From: Massilia sp. PDC64
GTDB taxonomy: Bacteria > Pseudomonadota > Gammaproteobacteria > Burkholderiales > Burkholderiaceae_D
Direction of reading: 5' to 3'
Assembly: GCF_900101265.1 (NCBI RefSeq)
Contig: NZ_FMZS01000003.1
Location: forward strand, 62,001-126,000
DNA: 64,000 bases
In this document: positions 23,243 through 32,372 of the stretch, piece after piece
Numbering within the stretch: the stretch's first letter is position 1
How the letters are laid out: the number at the start of each line of letters is the position of its first letter
Position numbers and translations under genes: made by a program
Notes under the pieces: generated by a model
Database searches by the model: none
What the model saw: only the letters and a program-made list of their open reading frames with translations
What the model was told of the DNA's origin: nothing

Positions 23243-24193
23243 TCAGGCTCCCAGGGGGACGAGGAAATCGCGGCTGATGCCGTTGCCGAGCGCGTAGATG
23301 TTCTCCATGAAGGTGCCGAGCGTCTCGTCGATGCCGGCGGCCAGCACGTCCTCGATGCGCGCGAACTGCAGCTCGGCGTGCATCTTGCCCGCCAGCCGCT
23401 CCGTGCCGGCGGAGACGTCGTTGCGCACCGCCTTCAGGTTCGCGACGACCTGCTCCATGCAGGCGAGCAGGGAGCGCGGCATGTCGGCGCGCAGCATCAG
23501 GAGCTCGGCCACGCGCGCCGGCGTGATCGAATCGCGGTAGACCTTGCGGTAGATTTCGAAGCCCGCCACGGAGCGCAGCAGCGCCGCCCAGTAATAGAAC
23601 TCGCGCTGCGTGAGCACGTCGTGCGTGGCCGCGGCACCGGCGCCGTGGTACTTCACGTCCAGCAGGCGGGCCGTGTTGTCGGCCCGTTCCAGGAACGTGC
23701 CGAGGCGGATGAACACGAGGGCCTCGTCGTCCAGCATGGTGCCGAGCGTGACGCCGCGCGCCAGGTGGCAGCGCAGCTTGACCCAGTCGAAGAACTCGCC
23801 CGGGTCGGCATCGAGGCTGGCGGCGAGGCGGTCGCGCAACTCGATCCACGTGGCGTTCTGCGTCTCCCACACCTCCGTCGTGAGCACGCCGCGCACGGCC
23901 CGGGCGTTCTCGCGCGCCGCCGTCAGGCACGACACGATTGACGAGGGATTGGCCGGATCGCTCGCCATGAATGCGAGCACGTTCTTCGCGTCGAGCGTGC
24001 CGTAGGCGGCGTCGAACGCGCCCTGCAGCTCGGAGATGCCGAGGATGGCGCGCCAAGCCTGTTCGGTATCGAGGGCGGACTGCGGCAGCATGGCCGTCTG
24101 CACGGCCACGTCGAGCATGCGGGCCGTGTTCTCGGCGCGCTCGGTGTAGCGCGCCATCCAGTACAAGTGGTCTGCGGTGCGGCTCAGCATCAT
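23243..24193 (-). CDS. Alpha-E domain protein of the Anbu cluster
   Basis: 316 residues, almost entirely helical, with the family start MLSRTADHLYWMARYTERAENTARMLDV and the second similar unit FLERADNTARLLDVKYH. Alpha-E proteins always accompany circularly permuted ATP-grasp proteins and are thought to be their partner subunit. The two tandem ATG codons at 24193 and 24190 follow GGAGGA; the first overlaps the ATP-grasp stop as ATGA, the second has better spacing from the ribosome site. Confidence 0.9.
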   Translation of the reverse strand: MMLSRTADHLYWMARYTERAENTARMLDVAVQTAMLPQSALDTEQAWRAILGISELQGAFDAAYGTLDAKNVLAFMASDPANPSSIVSCLTAARENARAVRGVLTTEVWETQNATWIELRDRLAASLDADPGEFFDWVKLRCHLARGVTLGTMLDDEALVFIRLGTFLERADNTARLLDVKYHGAGAAATHDVLTQREFYYWAALLRSVAGFEIYRKVYRDSITPARVAELLMLRADMPRSLLACMEQVVANLKAVRNDVSAGTERLAGKMHAELQFARIEDVLAAGIDETLGTFMENIYALGNGISRDFLVPLGA

Positions 24194-25605
24194 TCCTCCA
24201 GTATCCAGGTGTCCTTGGTGCCGCCGCCCTGCGACGAGTTCACCACCAGCGATCCCTCGCGCAGCGCCACCCGCGTCAGGCCGCCCGGCACCATCGAGAT
24301 CGTCTTGCCCGACAGGACGAACGGACGCAGGTCGATGTGGCGCGGCGCGATGCCGCTTTCCACGTAGGTGGGGCAGGCCGACAGGGCCAGGGTCGGCTGG
24401 GCGATGTAGCCGTCCGGGCGCGCGACGAGGCGGCGCCGGAAGTCCTCGATCTCCTGCTTCGACGCCGCCGGCCCGATCAGCATCCCGTAGCCGCCGGCGC
24501 CGTGCACTTCCTTGACGACGAGCCGGTCGAGGTGGTCCAGGGTGTACGCGAGGTCTTCCGGCCGCCGGCACTGCCACGTGGGCACGTTGTTCAGCAGCGG
24601 TTCTTCCGACAGGTAGAAGCGGATCATGTCCGGCACGTACGGGTAGATCGACTTGTCGTCGGCGACGCCCGTGCCGATGGCGTTCGCCAGGGTGACGCGG
24701 CCGGCGCGGTACACGGACAGGAGTCCCGGCACGCCCAGGGTGGAGTCGGCGCGGAAGGCGAGGGGATCGAGGAAATCGTCGTCGAGGCGGCGGTAGATGA
24801 CGTCCACCCGGCGCGGGCCGCGGATCGTACGCATGTAGACGGCGTTCGCGTCCACGAACAGGTCCTTGCCCTCGACCAGCTCGACGCCCATCTGCTGCGC
24901 GAGGAACGCGTGCTCGAAGTAGGCCGAGTTGTAGGTGCCGGGCGTCATGACGACGACGGTCGGGTCGAGCACGCCGGCCGGCGCGACGGATCGCAGGTTC
25001 TCCAGCAGCATGTCGGGGTAGTGCTCGACCGGCGCGACGCGGTGGCGCGCGAACAGTTCCGGGAACAGGCGCATCATCATCTTGCGGTCTTCCAGCATGT
25101 ACGACACGCCGGACGGCACGCGCAGGTTGTCTTCCAGGACGTAGAACTCGCCCTGGCCGGCGCGCACGATGTCCACGCCCGCGATGTGCGCATAGATGTC
25201 GGACGCGACGCTGATGCCCTGCATCTCCGGGCGGTACTGCGCGTTCTGGTAGATCTGCTGCGCGGGGATGATGCCGGCGCGGACGATGTCCTGGTCGTGG
25301 TAGATGTCGTGCACGAACATGTTCAGCGCCTTGATGCGCTGCGCGAGGCCCGCCTGCAGCTTCGCCCATTCGTGCGCCGGTATGATGCGCGGGATCGTGT
25401 CGAACGGGATCAGCCGTTCCGTGCCGGCACCGTCGCCGTACACGGCGAAGGTGATGCCGACGCGGCGGAACGTGAGGTCCGCCTCGGCGCGCTTGCGTTC
25501 GATCCGCTCGGGCGGCTGGTGCTTGAGCCAGTCGTCGAATGCGCGATAGTGGTCGCGCACGGCGCCCCCGCCGTCCGCCGTCATCTCGTTGAAAAAGTCT
25601 GTCAT
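24190..25605 (-). CDS. Circularly permuted ATP-grasp protein of the Anbu cluster
   Basis: 471 residues from ATG 25605 (ribosome site GGAAGG); the frame stays open upstream but lacks family similarity. The protein matches the circularly permuted type 2 ATP-grasp family: FAVYGDG, PRIIPAHEW, ALNMFVHDIYHDQ, YVLEDNLRVPSGVSYMLEDR, VVVMTPGTYNSAYFEH, VVKEVHGAGGYGMLIGP and SSQGGGTKDTW. Such enzymes are predicted peptide ligases. First gene of a four-gene run whose genes overlap or nearly touch. The divergent GlxA-type regulator begins 152 bases away. Confidence 0.92.
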   Translation of the reverse strand: MTDFFNEMTADGGGAVRDHYRAFDDWLKHQPPERIERKRAEADLTFRRVGITFAVYGDGAGTERLIPFDTIPRIIPAHEWAKLQAGLAQRIKALNMFVHDIYHDQDIVRAGIIPAQQIYQNAQYRPEMQGISVASDIYAHIAGVDIVRAGQGEFYVLEDNLRVPSGVSYMLEDRKMMMRLFPELFARHRVAPVEHYPDMLLENLRSVAPAGVLDPTVVVMTPGTYNSAYFEHAFLAQQMGVELVEGKDLFVDANAVYMRTIRGPRRVDVIYRRLDDDFLDPLAFRADSTLGVPGLLSVYRAGRVTLANAIGTGVADDKSIYPYVPDMIRFYLSEEPLLNNVPTWQCRRPEDLAYTLDHLDRLVVKEVHGAGGYGMLIGPAASKQEIEDFRRRLVARPDGYIAQPTLALSACPTYVESGIAPRHIDLRPFVLSGKTISMVPGGLTRVALREGSLVVNSSQGGGTKDTWILEE

Positions 25606-25757
25606 GGCCGCCTTCCGTGATGTCGACAAGGAAGTCGTATCAAGAAGCGTGCCAGCGGAATGCGGCGGCACTGCACGATTCCGGTGCAGGCGGTGCCGCG
25701 GCTTGACATCGCCCGCATGCGCAGTAAGATCGCAAGGTTGACCCAGCCGTACATACG

Positions 25758-26750
25758 ATGACACCCGTTTTCGCTTCTCCTCCTCTCGTCCTGTTCGTCG
25801 CCTTCCCCGGCATGGGCCTGCTCGACCTCACCGGACCGCAGACCGTGTTCTGGTGTGCCGCGAAGCGGATGACGGAGCGGGGCCTCGCGCCGTACGAGCG
25901 GTACACGGTCAGCGTGGACGGCGGCCTCGTGACGACGGCCGAAGGCGTCGCGCTCGACACCTTGCCCGCCGCGCAGTTCGCGGGACGCGCCATCGACACG
26001 ATCCTCGTGCCCGGCGCGCCCGGGATTGCGGCCGTGCTGGCGGACGTGGGCACGACGGTCGACTGGATCGCGGCCGCCGCGCCGCGCGCCCGTCGCGTGA
26101 CGTCCGTGTGCACCGGCGCCTTCCTGCTGGCGCAAGGTGGCCTGCTGGATGGCCGGCGCGTGGCCACGCACTGGAACATGGCGGACGTGCTGGAACAACG
26201 CTTCCCGGCGCTGGATGTCGACCGCGAGGCGATCTACGTGCGCCAGGACCCCGTGTGGACGTCGGCCGGCGTCACGGCCGGCATCGACCTCGCGCTGGCC
26301 CTCGTGGAGGAAGATTGCGGACGCGCGCTCGCGATGGACGTCGCGCGCGAACTGGTCGTGTACATGAAGCGCGCCGGCGGACAGGCACAGCACAGCGAAC
26401 TGCTGCGCGCGCAGACGCGCGACGACGCGGCGTTCGACGCGCTGCACGGCTGGATCCTCGACAACCTGCACGACAGCGGCCTCACCGTGGAACGCCTCGC
26501 CGCACAGGCCCACATGAGCGCCCGCAACTTCGCCCGCGTGTACAAGGACAGGACGGGCTGCTCGCCCGGCAAGGCGCTGGAACGGTTCCGGATGGGTGCG
26601 GCCCGGCGCATGCTCGAACAGTCGGAAGCGAACCTCGCCCAGATCGCCCGCCAGTGCGGCTTCGGCGATGAGGACCGGATGTGCGGCGCCTTCCGGCGCA
26701 ACCTGGGCGAGACGCCGTCGGCTTACCGCAAGCGGGTTGCCGGCGCCTGA
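25758..26750 (+). CDS. GlxA-type transcriptional regulator (DJ-1/PfpI domain plus AraC HTH)
   Basis: 330 residues. Residues 10-190 form a DJ-1/PfpI class I amidotransferase-like domain with the conserved Cys118 (SVCTGAFLL) and His138 (ATHWN). Residues about 230-328 are an AraC/XylS double helix-turn-helix (LTVERLAAQAHMSARNFARVYK, then LAQIARQCGFGDEDRMCGAFRR). The amidotransferase domain probably senses a ligand. Divergent from the Anbu operon and convergent with the NmrA-like gene, overlapping it by 28 bases. Target genes cannot be read directly. Confidence 0.9.
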   Translation: MTPVFASPPLVLFVAFPGMGLLDLTGPQTVFWCAAKRMTERGLAPYERYTVSVDGGLVTTAEGVALDTLPAAQFAGRAIDTILVPGAPGIAAVLADVGTTVDWIAAAAPRARRVTSVCTGAFLLAQGGLLDGRRVATHWNMADVLEQRFPALDVDREAIYVRQDPVWTSAGVTAGIDLALALVEEDCGRALAMDVARELVVYMKRAGGQAQHSELLRAQTRDDAAFDALHGWILDNLHDSGLTVERLAAQAHMSARNFARVYKDRTGCSPGKALERFRMGAARRMLEQSEANLAQIARQCGFGDEDRMCGAFRRNLGETPSAYRKRVAGA

Positions 26751-27487
26751 GCCTGCAGCCAGCTCCCGATACGGATGGCGCCGAGACGCGCCGCGCCGTG
26801 CGGCACCAGCGTATCCTCCTGCAGTTCGGCGCCGAAATAGCGCGCGCGGGCATCCGCGCGCACCGTGCGCGTGTCGCCCCTGGCCGCGAGGTAGTCGCGC
26901 ACGAGGTCGGCCAGGCGGAAGCGGTCCGGCCCCGCGATCTCGACGATGCCGTTGACGGGCGCACCGGGGACCACGTCCGCCATCGCCGCCGCCACGTCGT
27001 CCGACGCGATGGGCTGGATGAACGCGGGCGACAGGGCGATCATGTCGTCCTGGCCCGCCGCCGCGACGATCCCGCCGAGGAATTCGAAGAACTGCGTCGA
27101 ATGCACGATGGTGTAGGGCAGGCCGGATGCGCGAATGAGCTCTTCCTGCGCGATCTTGGCACGGAAGTAGCCACTGTCCGCGAGGCGCTGCGTGCCGACG
27201 ACGGACAAGGCCACGTAGTGCTTCACGCCGGCCCTGCGTGCCGCGGCGAGGAGATTGCGGCCGGACGTCGTGAAGAATGCCAGCACGGCGTCGTCCGCGA
27301 ACGACGGCGAGTTCGCCACGTCCACGACGACGTCGCTGCCGGCCAGCGCCGCATCCAGGCCTTCGCCCGTCAGCGCGTTCACGCCCGAGTTGGGCGATGC
27401 CGCCAGCGCCTCATGGCCGCGGGCCCGCAGGAGGGTTACGAGTTTGCTGCCGATGAGGCCCGTGCCGCCGATGACTACGATCTTCAT
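26723..27487 (-). CDS. NAD(P)-binding NmrA/atypical SDR family protein
   Basis: 254 residues with the Rossmann start MKIVVIGGTGLIGSKLV (GGTGxxG motif) followed by SNSPSFADDAV-type atypical SDR sequence. The YxxxK catalytic pair is not evident as in classical SDRs (YFRAK is the nearest, in ADSGYFRAKIAQEELI). Family members reduce quinones or sense NADP. ATG 27487 follows AAGGAGACACTC, 13 bases after the upstream AhpD-like gene, so the two are cotranscribed, suggesting a small oxidative-stress unit. Confidence 0.85.
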   Translation of the reverse strand: MKIVVIGGTGLIGSKLVTLLRARGHEALAASPNSGVNALTGEGLDAALAGSDVVVDVANSPSFADDAVLAFFTTSGRNLLAAARRAGVKHYVALSVVGTQRLADSGYFRAKIAQEELIRASGLPYTIVHSTQFFEFLGGIVAAAGQDDMIALSPAFIQPIASDDVAAAMADVVPGAPVNGIVEIAGPDRFRLADLVRDYLAARGDTRTVRADARARYFGAELQEDTLVPHGAARLGAIRIGSWLQAQAPATRLR

Positions 27488-27500
27488 GAGTGTCTCCTTG

Positions 27501-27980
27501 TCAGGCCAGGTTCGCGCGGTCCAGGCCGAAGTCCTTGTCGTACGAACCCGGCACGGTCCTGAAGGCGACGTTGATGCGGTTCCACGCATTGATCGTCATG
27601 ATTTCGTACGTCAGGTCCACCAGTTCCTGCTCCGTGAGCTGGGCGCGCACGCGCTCGTAGATCTCGTCCGGCACGCCCTGCCGCGACAGGGTCGTCAGTG
27701 CCTCCGTCCACGCGAGCGCGGCTCGTTCGCGCGGGGCGAACAGCGTCGATTCGCGCCACGCGGCCAGGTGGTGCAGGCGCAGCGGGCGTTCGCCGTGAAT
27801 GGTGGCCTGCTTCACGTGCATGTCGATGCAGAAGCCGCAGCCGTTGATCTGCGAGGCGCGGATGGCGACGAGGTCGCGGATGCTTTCCTCGATGCTGCCG
27901 TCGTTGATCAGGGTGCCCAGTTCGACGAGCTTCTTGAAGAGGGCGGGGGATTGCTTGAGGTAGTTGATACGCTGGGTCAT
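27501..27980 (-). CDS. Carboxymuconolactone decarboxylase/AhpD-like protein
   Basis: 159 residues from ATG 27980 (ribosome site AAGGAGAACGAG). The AhpD core motif C-x-x-C-x-x-x-H is present as CGFCIDMHVKQA, the pattern of alkylhydroperoxidase-like disulfide reductases. Single CMD domain, cytoplasmic. Upstream of the NmrA-like gene in a two-gene operon. Peroxidase-type activity is likely from the motif, but decarboxylase activity is unlikely. Confidence 0.88.
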   Translation of the reverse strand: MTQRINYLKQSPALFKKLVELGTLINDGSIEESIRDLVAIRASQINGCGFCIDMHVKQATIHGERPLRLHHLAAWRESTLFAPRERAALAWTEALTTLSRQGVPDEIYERVRAQLTEQELVDLTYEIMTINAWNRINVAFRTVPGSYDKDFGLDRANLA

Positions 27981-28082
27981 CTCGTTCTCCTTGTTGGTTG
28001 TGGTACGAAACGAGTGTAGACAGCGCCCCGCGCGGGCGGTAGGCGGCCAGGCGGCCGCACGGTGGTGCCGAAAATGCACCAA

Positions 28083-28895
28083 TCAGCGCGACAGGCGCAC
28101 GCCGGCGACGACCAGCAGCAGCGCGGGACCGAGGCGCCACCAACTGCCCGCGGCCACGGCGCCCGTCACGGCCAGCGCGAGCGTGGACAGCACGGGCGTC
28201 AGGTAGGACAGCGACCCGATCGTCGCCGCGTGGCCCGTGCGCATGGCGCGGTCCCACAGGACGAACGAGAGCCCGAGCGGGCCGATGCCGATGGCCGCCA
28301 TGCCGGCCGCCTCCGTCGCGGATGGCCGGTACGGCGTTTCGAACAGCGCGTGCGCGGCCAGCGCGAGGAGGCCGGCGCCCAGGCAGAAGCCGCCCGTCGC
28401 CCACGACGAATAGGCGGGCAGGCGGGCCGGCAGCAGCGAATACACGGCCCACGTGACCGCGGCGAGCACGGCGAGCGCGTAACCCGCGAGGTAGGAGACC
28501 GTGAGAGCGGACGGGCCGATCACGAGTGCCCCGCCGGCAAACGCGATGGCGCACCCGGCCAGCTGGCGCGGCCGCAAGGGCGCCACGCGCGGGGCCAGCA
28601 CGACGATCAGCAGCGGCCACAGATAATTCAGCAGGTTCGCCTCGGCGATGGGGGCGAGCCTGAACGCGGCCACGAGGCTCGCGTGATACAGGAACAGGCT
28701 GGCGACGCCGAATCCGAGGATGGCGGCGGGCACGCGCCATTCGCGCCACCGGTGCGCGGACGCGAGGCCGCCGCAGCACAGCGCGACGCCCGTCAGCAGC
28801 AGCGGCGGCGCGTCGCCCGCGAGGCGCACGAGGGTCGCGAACAGGGCCCACAGCAGGATGGCGCCGAGCGCGCACGCCCAGGCGGTGCGCGTCAC
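28083..28895 (-). CDS. EamA-family (DMT) transporter
   Basis: 270 residues with about ten hydrophobic segments in two homologous halves, the drug/metabolite transporter layout (WALFATLVRLAGDAPPLLLT; NLLNYLWPLLIVVLAP; TWAVYSLLPAR; SYLTPVLSTLALAVTG). The GTG start at 28895 overlaps the stop of the LysR gene as GTGA and has a GGAG site. Inner-membrane exporter or importer of unknown small molecules, probably controlled by the LysR protein cotranscribed with it. Confidence 0.88.
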   Translation of the reverse strand: MTRTAWACALGAILLWALFATLVRLAGDAPPLLLTGVALCCGGLASAHRWREWRVPAAILGFGVASLFLYHASLVAAFRLAPIAEANLLNYLWPLLIVVLAPRVAPLRPRQLAGCAIAFAGGALVIGPSALTVSYLAGYALAVLAAVTWAVYSLLPARLPAYSSWATGGFCLGAGLLALAAHALFETPYRPSATEAAGMAAIGIGPLGLSFVLWDRAMRTGHAATIGSLSYLTPVLSTLALAVTGAVAAGSWWRLGPALLLVVAGVRLSR

Positions 28896-29893
28896 GGCTG
28901 CGCTCCGCTGCCCACCAGGTCCGGCGCGTCCAGGCCGAGGGCGCGGATCCGTTGGGTCATGTCGTCGACGAAGACCCGCATCCGCATCGGCATGTGGTGC
29001 CGGCTCAGGTAGCACAGGAAGTGGCCGCGGTCGTCCGGCGCATACTCCGCCAGGCAGGCGACGAGGCGGCCGGCGCGCAGGTGCTCGCGGATCTGGTAGC
29101 CGGCCATCTGCGCGATGCCGTCGCCGTCGAGGACGGCCTGCAGCACGAGGTCGGCGTCGTTGAAGCAGAGCCACCCTTGCGGCGTGTGCTTGCGCACGGC
29201 GCCATCCACCCTGAATTCCCAGTCGAACAGGCGGCCGGACGCGAAGCGGAAGTTGACGCAGCAATGGGCGGCCAGGTCGTCCGGCGTGCGGGGCAGGCCG
29301 TGCTGGCGCGCGTACGCGGGCGATGCGCACACGAGCATGGGCATCGGGATGAGCTTCTTGGCGACGATCTGGCTGTCGTCCATGCGGCCGTTGCGGAAGG
29401 CGACGTCGATGCGGTCGGACGTGAAGTCCGTGGGCCGGTCGTCGAGGATCAGGTCCAGGGTGATGTCCGGATAGCGCGCATGAAAATCCTTCAGCAGCGG
29501 CGCGACGACCTTGCGTCCGAAGCCCACGGTGGACGAGATGCGCAGGTGGCCGCGCGGGATGCCCGTGCGCAGCTCGCGCATTTCGTCCAGCGCCTGGAAG
29601 ATGCGGTCGACGCCGGGGCGGCAGCCGTCGAAGAAGCGCTGGCCTTCGGCCGTGAGGGCCGTGCTGCGCGTCGTGCGCAGGAACAGCCGCGTGTCGAGCT
29701 GCGTCTCCAGTTTCAGCACGCTGCGGCTGACGGCGGAGCGCCCGATGCCGAGCCGCTCGGCCGCCCGGGCGAAGCTGCCTGCGTGGACGACGGCCATGAA
29801 GGCGACCACGCCCGCATACGTCGTGGCGAAACTGGAGGCCAGCGCGTCGTTGCAGTCGGGGCTGGGTAGAACGGAGGTGAGGCTGCGCGGCAC
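28892..29893 (-). CDS. LysR-family transcriptional regulator
   Basis: 333 residues from GTG 29893, chosen for its AGGA ribosome site; a longer ATG start near 29939 is possible. Winged HTH at about residues 20-80 (FMAVVHAGSFARAAERLGIGRSAVSRSVLKLE), then the periplasmic-binding-like effector domain. Divergent from the cupin gene at 30092 and followed by an EamA transporter with overlapping codons. The shared upstream gap contains GTACGTAAGTAC near 29909-29920, a possible binding site. Confidence 0.9.
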   Translation of the reverse strand: MPRSLTSVLPSPDCNDALASSFATTYAGVVAFMAVVHAGSFARAAERLGIGRSAVSRSVLKLETQLDTRLFLRTTRSTALTAEGQRFFDGCRPGVDRIFQALDEMRELRTGIPRGHLRISSTVGFGRKVVAPLLKDFHARYPDITLDLILDDRPTDFTSDRIDVAFRNGRMDDSQIVAKKLIPMPMLVCASPAYARQHGLPRTPDDLAAHCCVNFRFASGRLFDWEFRVDGAVRKHTPQGWLCFNDADLVLQAVLDGDGIAQMAGYQIREHLRAGRLVACLAEYAPDDRGHFLCYLSRHHMPMRMRVFVDDMTQRIRALGLDAPDLVGSGAQP

Positions 29894-30091
29894 GGCTGTC
29901 CTGTCGGTACGTAAGTACGTCGATGGTAGGCGCGCTCCCATTCGTCGGCAATGACAAGAATCCCCGATTTCCTGCCAGCCTCCCGCGCCGATTGGTGTTT
30001 TTGCGGCACCGCTGCGCGTCCCGGCGGGCGCCTGTTGCCGGGCGGGCGTCCTCTCTACACTGGCGTTTTCACGCACAACGAGGATACGCTC

Positions 30092-30487
30092 ATGTTCCGC
30101 TTCATTCCCATCGCCCTGGCCGCCTGCGCCACGCTCGCCCACGCGGCGCCACCCGAACCCGTCGTCACCACGCTGATGAACAAGGCGTTGTCCGATGCGC
30201 CGGGCAAGGAAGTCATGATGCTCACCGTCGACTATGCGCCCGGCGCGGCCGACCCCGTGCACCGCCACGACGCCCACGGCTTCATCTACGTGGTCGAAGG
30301 GACGATCGTCATGGGCGTGGAGGGCGGCAGGGAGAAGACGCTGCACGCCGGCGAGACGTTCTACGAAGGGCCGCGCGACGTGCACACGGTGGGCCGCAAC
30401 GCGAGCAAAACGAAGCCGGCGCGTTTCGTCGTGTTCCTGCTGAAGGACAAGGACAAGCCGGCGCTCATCCCGGTGGCGGGGCATTGA
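30092..30487 (+). CDS. Secreted small cupin protein
   Basis: 131 residues: signal peptide (1-19, ATLAHA) and one cupin barrel with metal-binding motif PVHRHDAHGFIYVVEG (two His, a third His and Glu further on) and second motif EGPRDVHTVGRN with its His. Periplasmic metal-dependent or binding protein; substrate unknown. ATG 30092 follows GAGGATACGCTC. Divergent from the LysR regulator, which may control it. Its end overlaps the convergent sensor kinase gene by 23 bases. Confidence 0.87.
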   Translation: MFRFIPIALAACATLAHAAPPEPVVTTLMNKALSDAPGKEVMMLTVDYAPGAADPVHRHDAHGFIYVVEGTIVMGVEGGREKTLHAGETFYEGPRDVHTVGRNASKTKPARFVVFLLKDKDKPALIPVAGH

Positions 30488-32372
30488 CGGCGGCGAGCAG
30501 CTGCGTCATGTCGACGGGTTTGACCAGGCGCACGTCGAACCCTGCGTCCAGCGCGCGCCCGCCGTCATGTTCGTGGCCCCAGCCCGTCACGGCGACGAGC
30601 CGCACGGCCGCGCCCCACGGTTGTTCCCGCACCCAGCGCGCGACCTCGTAGCCGGTCGCGCCCGGCATGCCGATGTCCAGCACCATGACGTCCGGCCGAT
30701 GCGCGTCCGCGAGGGCCATCGCCGAGATGCCATCGAACGCCGCGTGGACCGTATGGCCCTCCGCTTCCAGCAGCAGCGCCAGCAGGTTGGCCGCGTCGGC
30801 ATTGTCGTCCGCGAGCAGCATGCGCAGGCCGCGGGTGGCGCCGGCGGCCACCGACGCGTCGGATGGCGCAGCCTGGGCGGATTGCGCGGGCGCGGGCAAG
30901 GTCACGCGGATGCGCGTGCCCTGGCCCGCGCCCGCGCTGTGTGCGCGCACGGTGCCGCCGTGCAGGCCGACGAGCGAGCGCACGACGGCGAGGCCGATGC
31001 CGAGGCCAGGCGTGCCGCCGTGGGCCTTCGTCTCGCCCTGCGAGAACATCTCGAACACCTCGTCCAGCCGGTGCGGCGCGATGCCGATGCCGTCGTCGGC
31101 GACCTCGATCACGGCGTCCGTGCCGTCGCGCGTTACGCGCACGTCGATGTGTCCCGGCGCCGGCGTGAACTTGGCGGCGTTCACGAGCAGGTTGGCGACG
31201 ACTTGCGTGAGGCGGACCTCGTCGCCGACGACGGTCACCGGTTCCGGGGGCAGCGACAGCCGCAGGGCGTGGCCCTTGCCCTCGAACGCGGATTGCGCGT
31301 TCTCGCACGCGAGTTCGACGATCCGGCGCACGTCGAGCGGCGCCCGTTCGAGTTCGATGCGGTTGTGGGCGATGCGGCTCAGGTCCAGCAGGGCGTCCAG
31401 CATCGTCGCCATGTGGCCGATCTGGCGGTCGATCACGTCGGTGGCGCGGGCGCGGATGGCGGCGTTGTCCGACGCCTGGCGCAGCAGGGCGATCGAATAG
31501 CGCGCGGCGCCCAGTGGGTTGCGCAGTTCGTGCGCGAGGATCGCGAGGAATTCGTTCTTCTGGCGGTCGGCCTGTTCCAGTTCTTCCGTCTTGCGTTCCA
31601 GGTCCCGGCGCGTCTCGATGTCGGCCGTGACTTCGCGCGCCGTGCCGATCACCATGGACGGTTTGCCGTCCGCACCCCGCAGCACGCGCGCGCTGGACGC
31701 GATCCAGCGGGTGACCCCGTCGGCGCCGTGGAAGCGGTATTGCATCCGGTAGTCGCCCGTGCCGGCAAAGGCGGCCTTCCATGCCTCGATCACGCGCGGC
31801 CGGTCGTCGTCGTGGATGTCGGCCAGCCACGCGTCCACGGTCGCGGGTGCATGGCCGGGCGGCTGGCCCAGCATCGGCCCGAGGTCGCTGGACGCGACGA
31901 TCGTGCGCTCGCGCAGATCGAACTGCCACGTCGCCACCCCGGCCGACTGCAGCGCGATCTCCAGGCGCGCCTGCGCCTGTTCGGCCCGCGCCCGCTGCGC
32001 CACGTGGTCGAGGCAGGCGCGTACCGCATAGCCGATGCGCGGGTAGTGCTTCGGCGTCTTGGTGATGTAATCGTCCAGGCCTTCCTTCATGGCCTCGACG
32101 GCGATTTCCTCGTTGCCGCTCGCCGTGAACATGATCACGGGGCGTTCGGGAAAGCGGCGTTTCAGTTCGCGCAATACGCTGATGCCGTCCGTGAAGCGCA
32201 GGCGGTAATCCGTGATGGCGATGTCGAAGCGGCCGTCGTCGAGCGCCGCGGCCAGCGTCTCGGGGCTGCCCGCTTCCTTGACCTGCGCCTGGGGGAAGTG
32301 CCGCCTCAACTCGCGCGCGACGAGCGCCCGGTCGTCCGGGCTGTCGTCGACGAGGAGGGCGGCGAAGCTCAT
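30465..32372 (-). CDS. Hybrid sensor histidine kinase with receiver domains at both ends
   Basis: 635 residues, no membrane segment. Order: receiver domain (1-125, phospho-acceptor Asp55 in AITDYRL), PAS (about 135-255), HisKA with His281 (LAILAHELRNPLG), HATPase (about 385-495, N box NLLVNAAKFT, G1 ADDGIGIAP), C-terminal receiver (about 515-630, Asp566 in VLDIGMPG, Lys in VKPVD). Cytosolic signalling relay that probably takes its input from the receiver domain or PAS. Its ATG overlaps the stop of the kinase gene upstream as ATGA. No output regulator lies next to it. Confidence 0.92.
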   Translation of the reverse strand: MSFAALLVDDSPDDRALVARELRRHFPQAQVKEAGSPETLAAALDDGRFDIAITDYRLRFTDGISVLRELKRRFPERPVIMFTASGNEEIAVEAMKEGLDDYITKTPKHYPRIGYAVRACLDHVAQRARAEQAQARLEIALQSAGVATWQFDLRERTIVASSDLGPMLGQPPGHAPATVDAWLADIHDDDRPRVIEAWKAAFAGTGDYRMQYRFHGADGVTRWIASSARVLRGADGKPSMVIGTAREVTADIETRRDLERKTEELEQADRQKNEFLAILAHELRNPLGAARYSIALLRQASDNAAIRARATDVIDRQIGHMATMLDALLDLSRIAHNRIELERAPLDVRRIVELACENAQSAFEGKGHALRLSLPPEPVTVVGDEVRLTQVVANLLVNAAKFTPAPGHIDVRVTRDGTDAVIEVADDGIGIAPHRLDEVFEMFSQGETKAHGGTPGLGIGLAVVRSLVGLHGGTVRAHSAGAGQGTRIRVTLPAPAQSAQAAPSDASVAAGATRGLRMLLADDNADAANLLALLLEAEGHTVHAAFDGISAMALADAHRPDVMVLDIGMPGATGYEVARWVREQPWGAAVRLVAVTGWGHEHDGGRALDAGFDVRLVKPVDMTQLLAAVNAPPPG

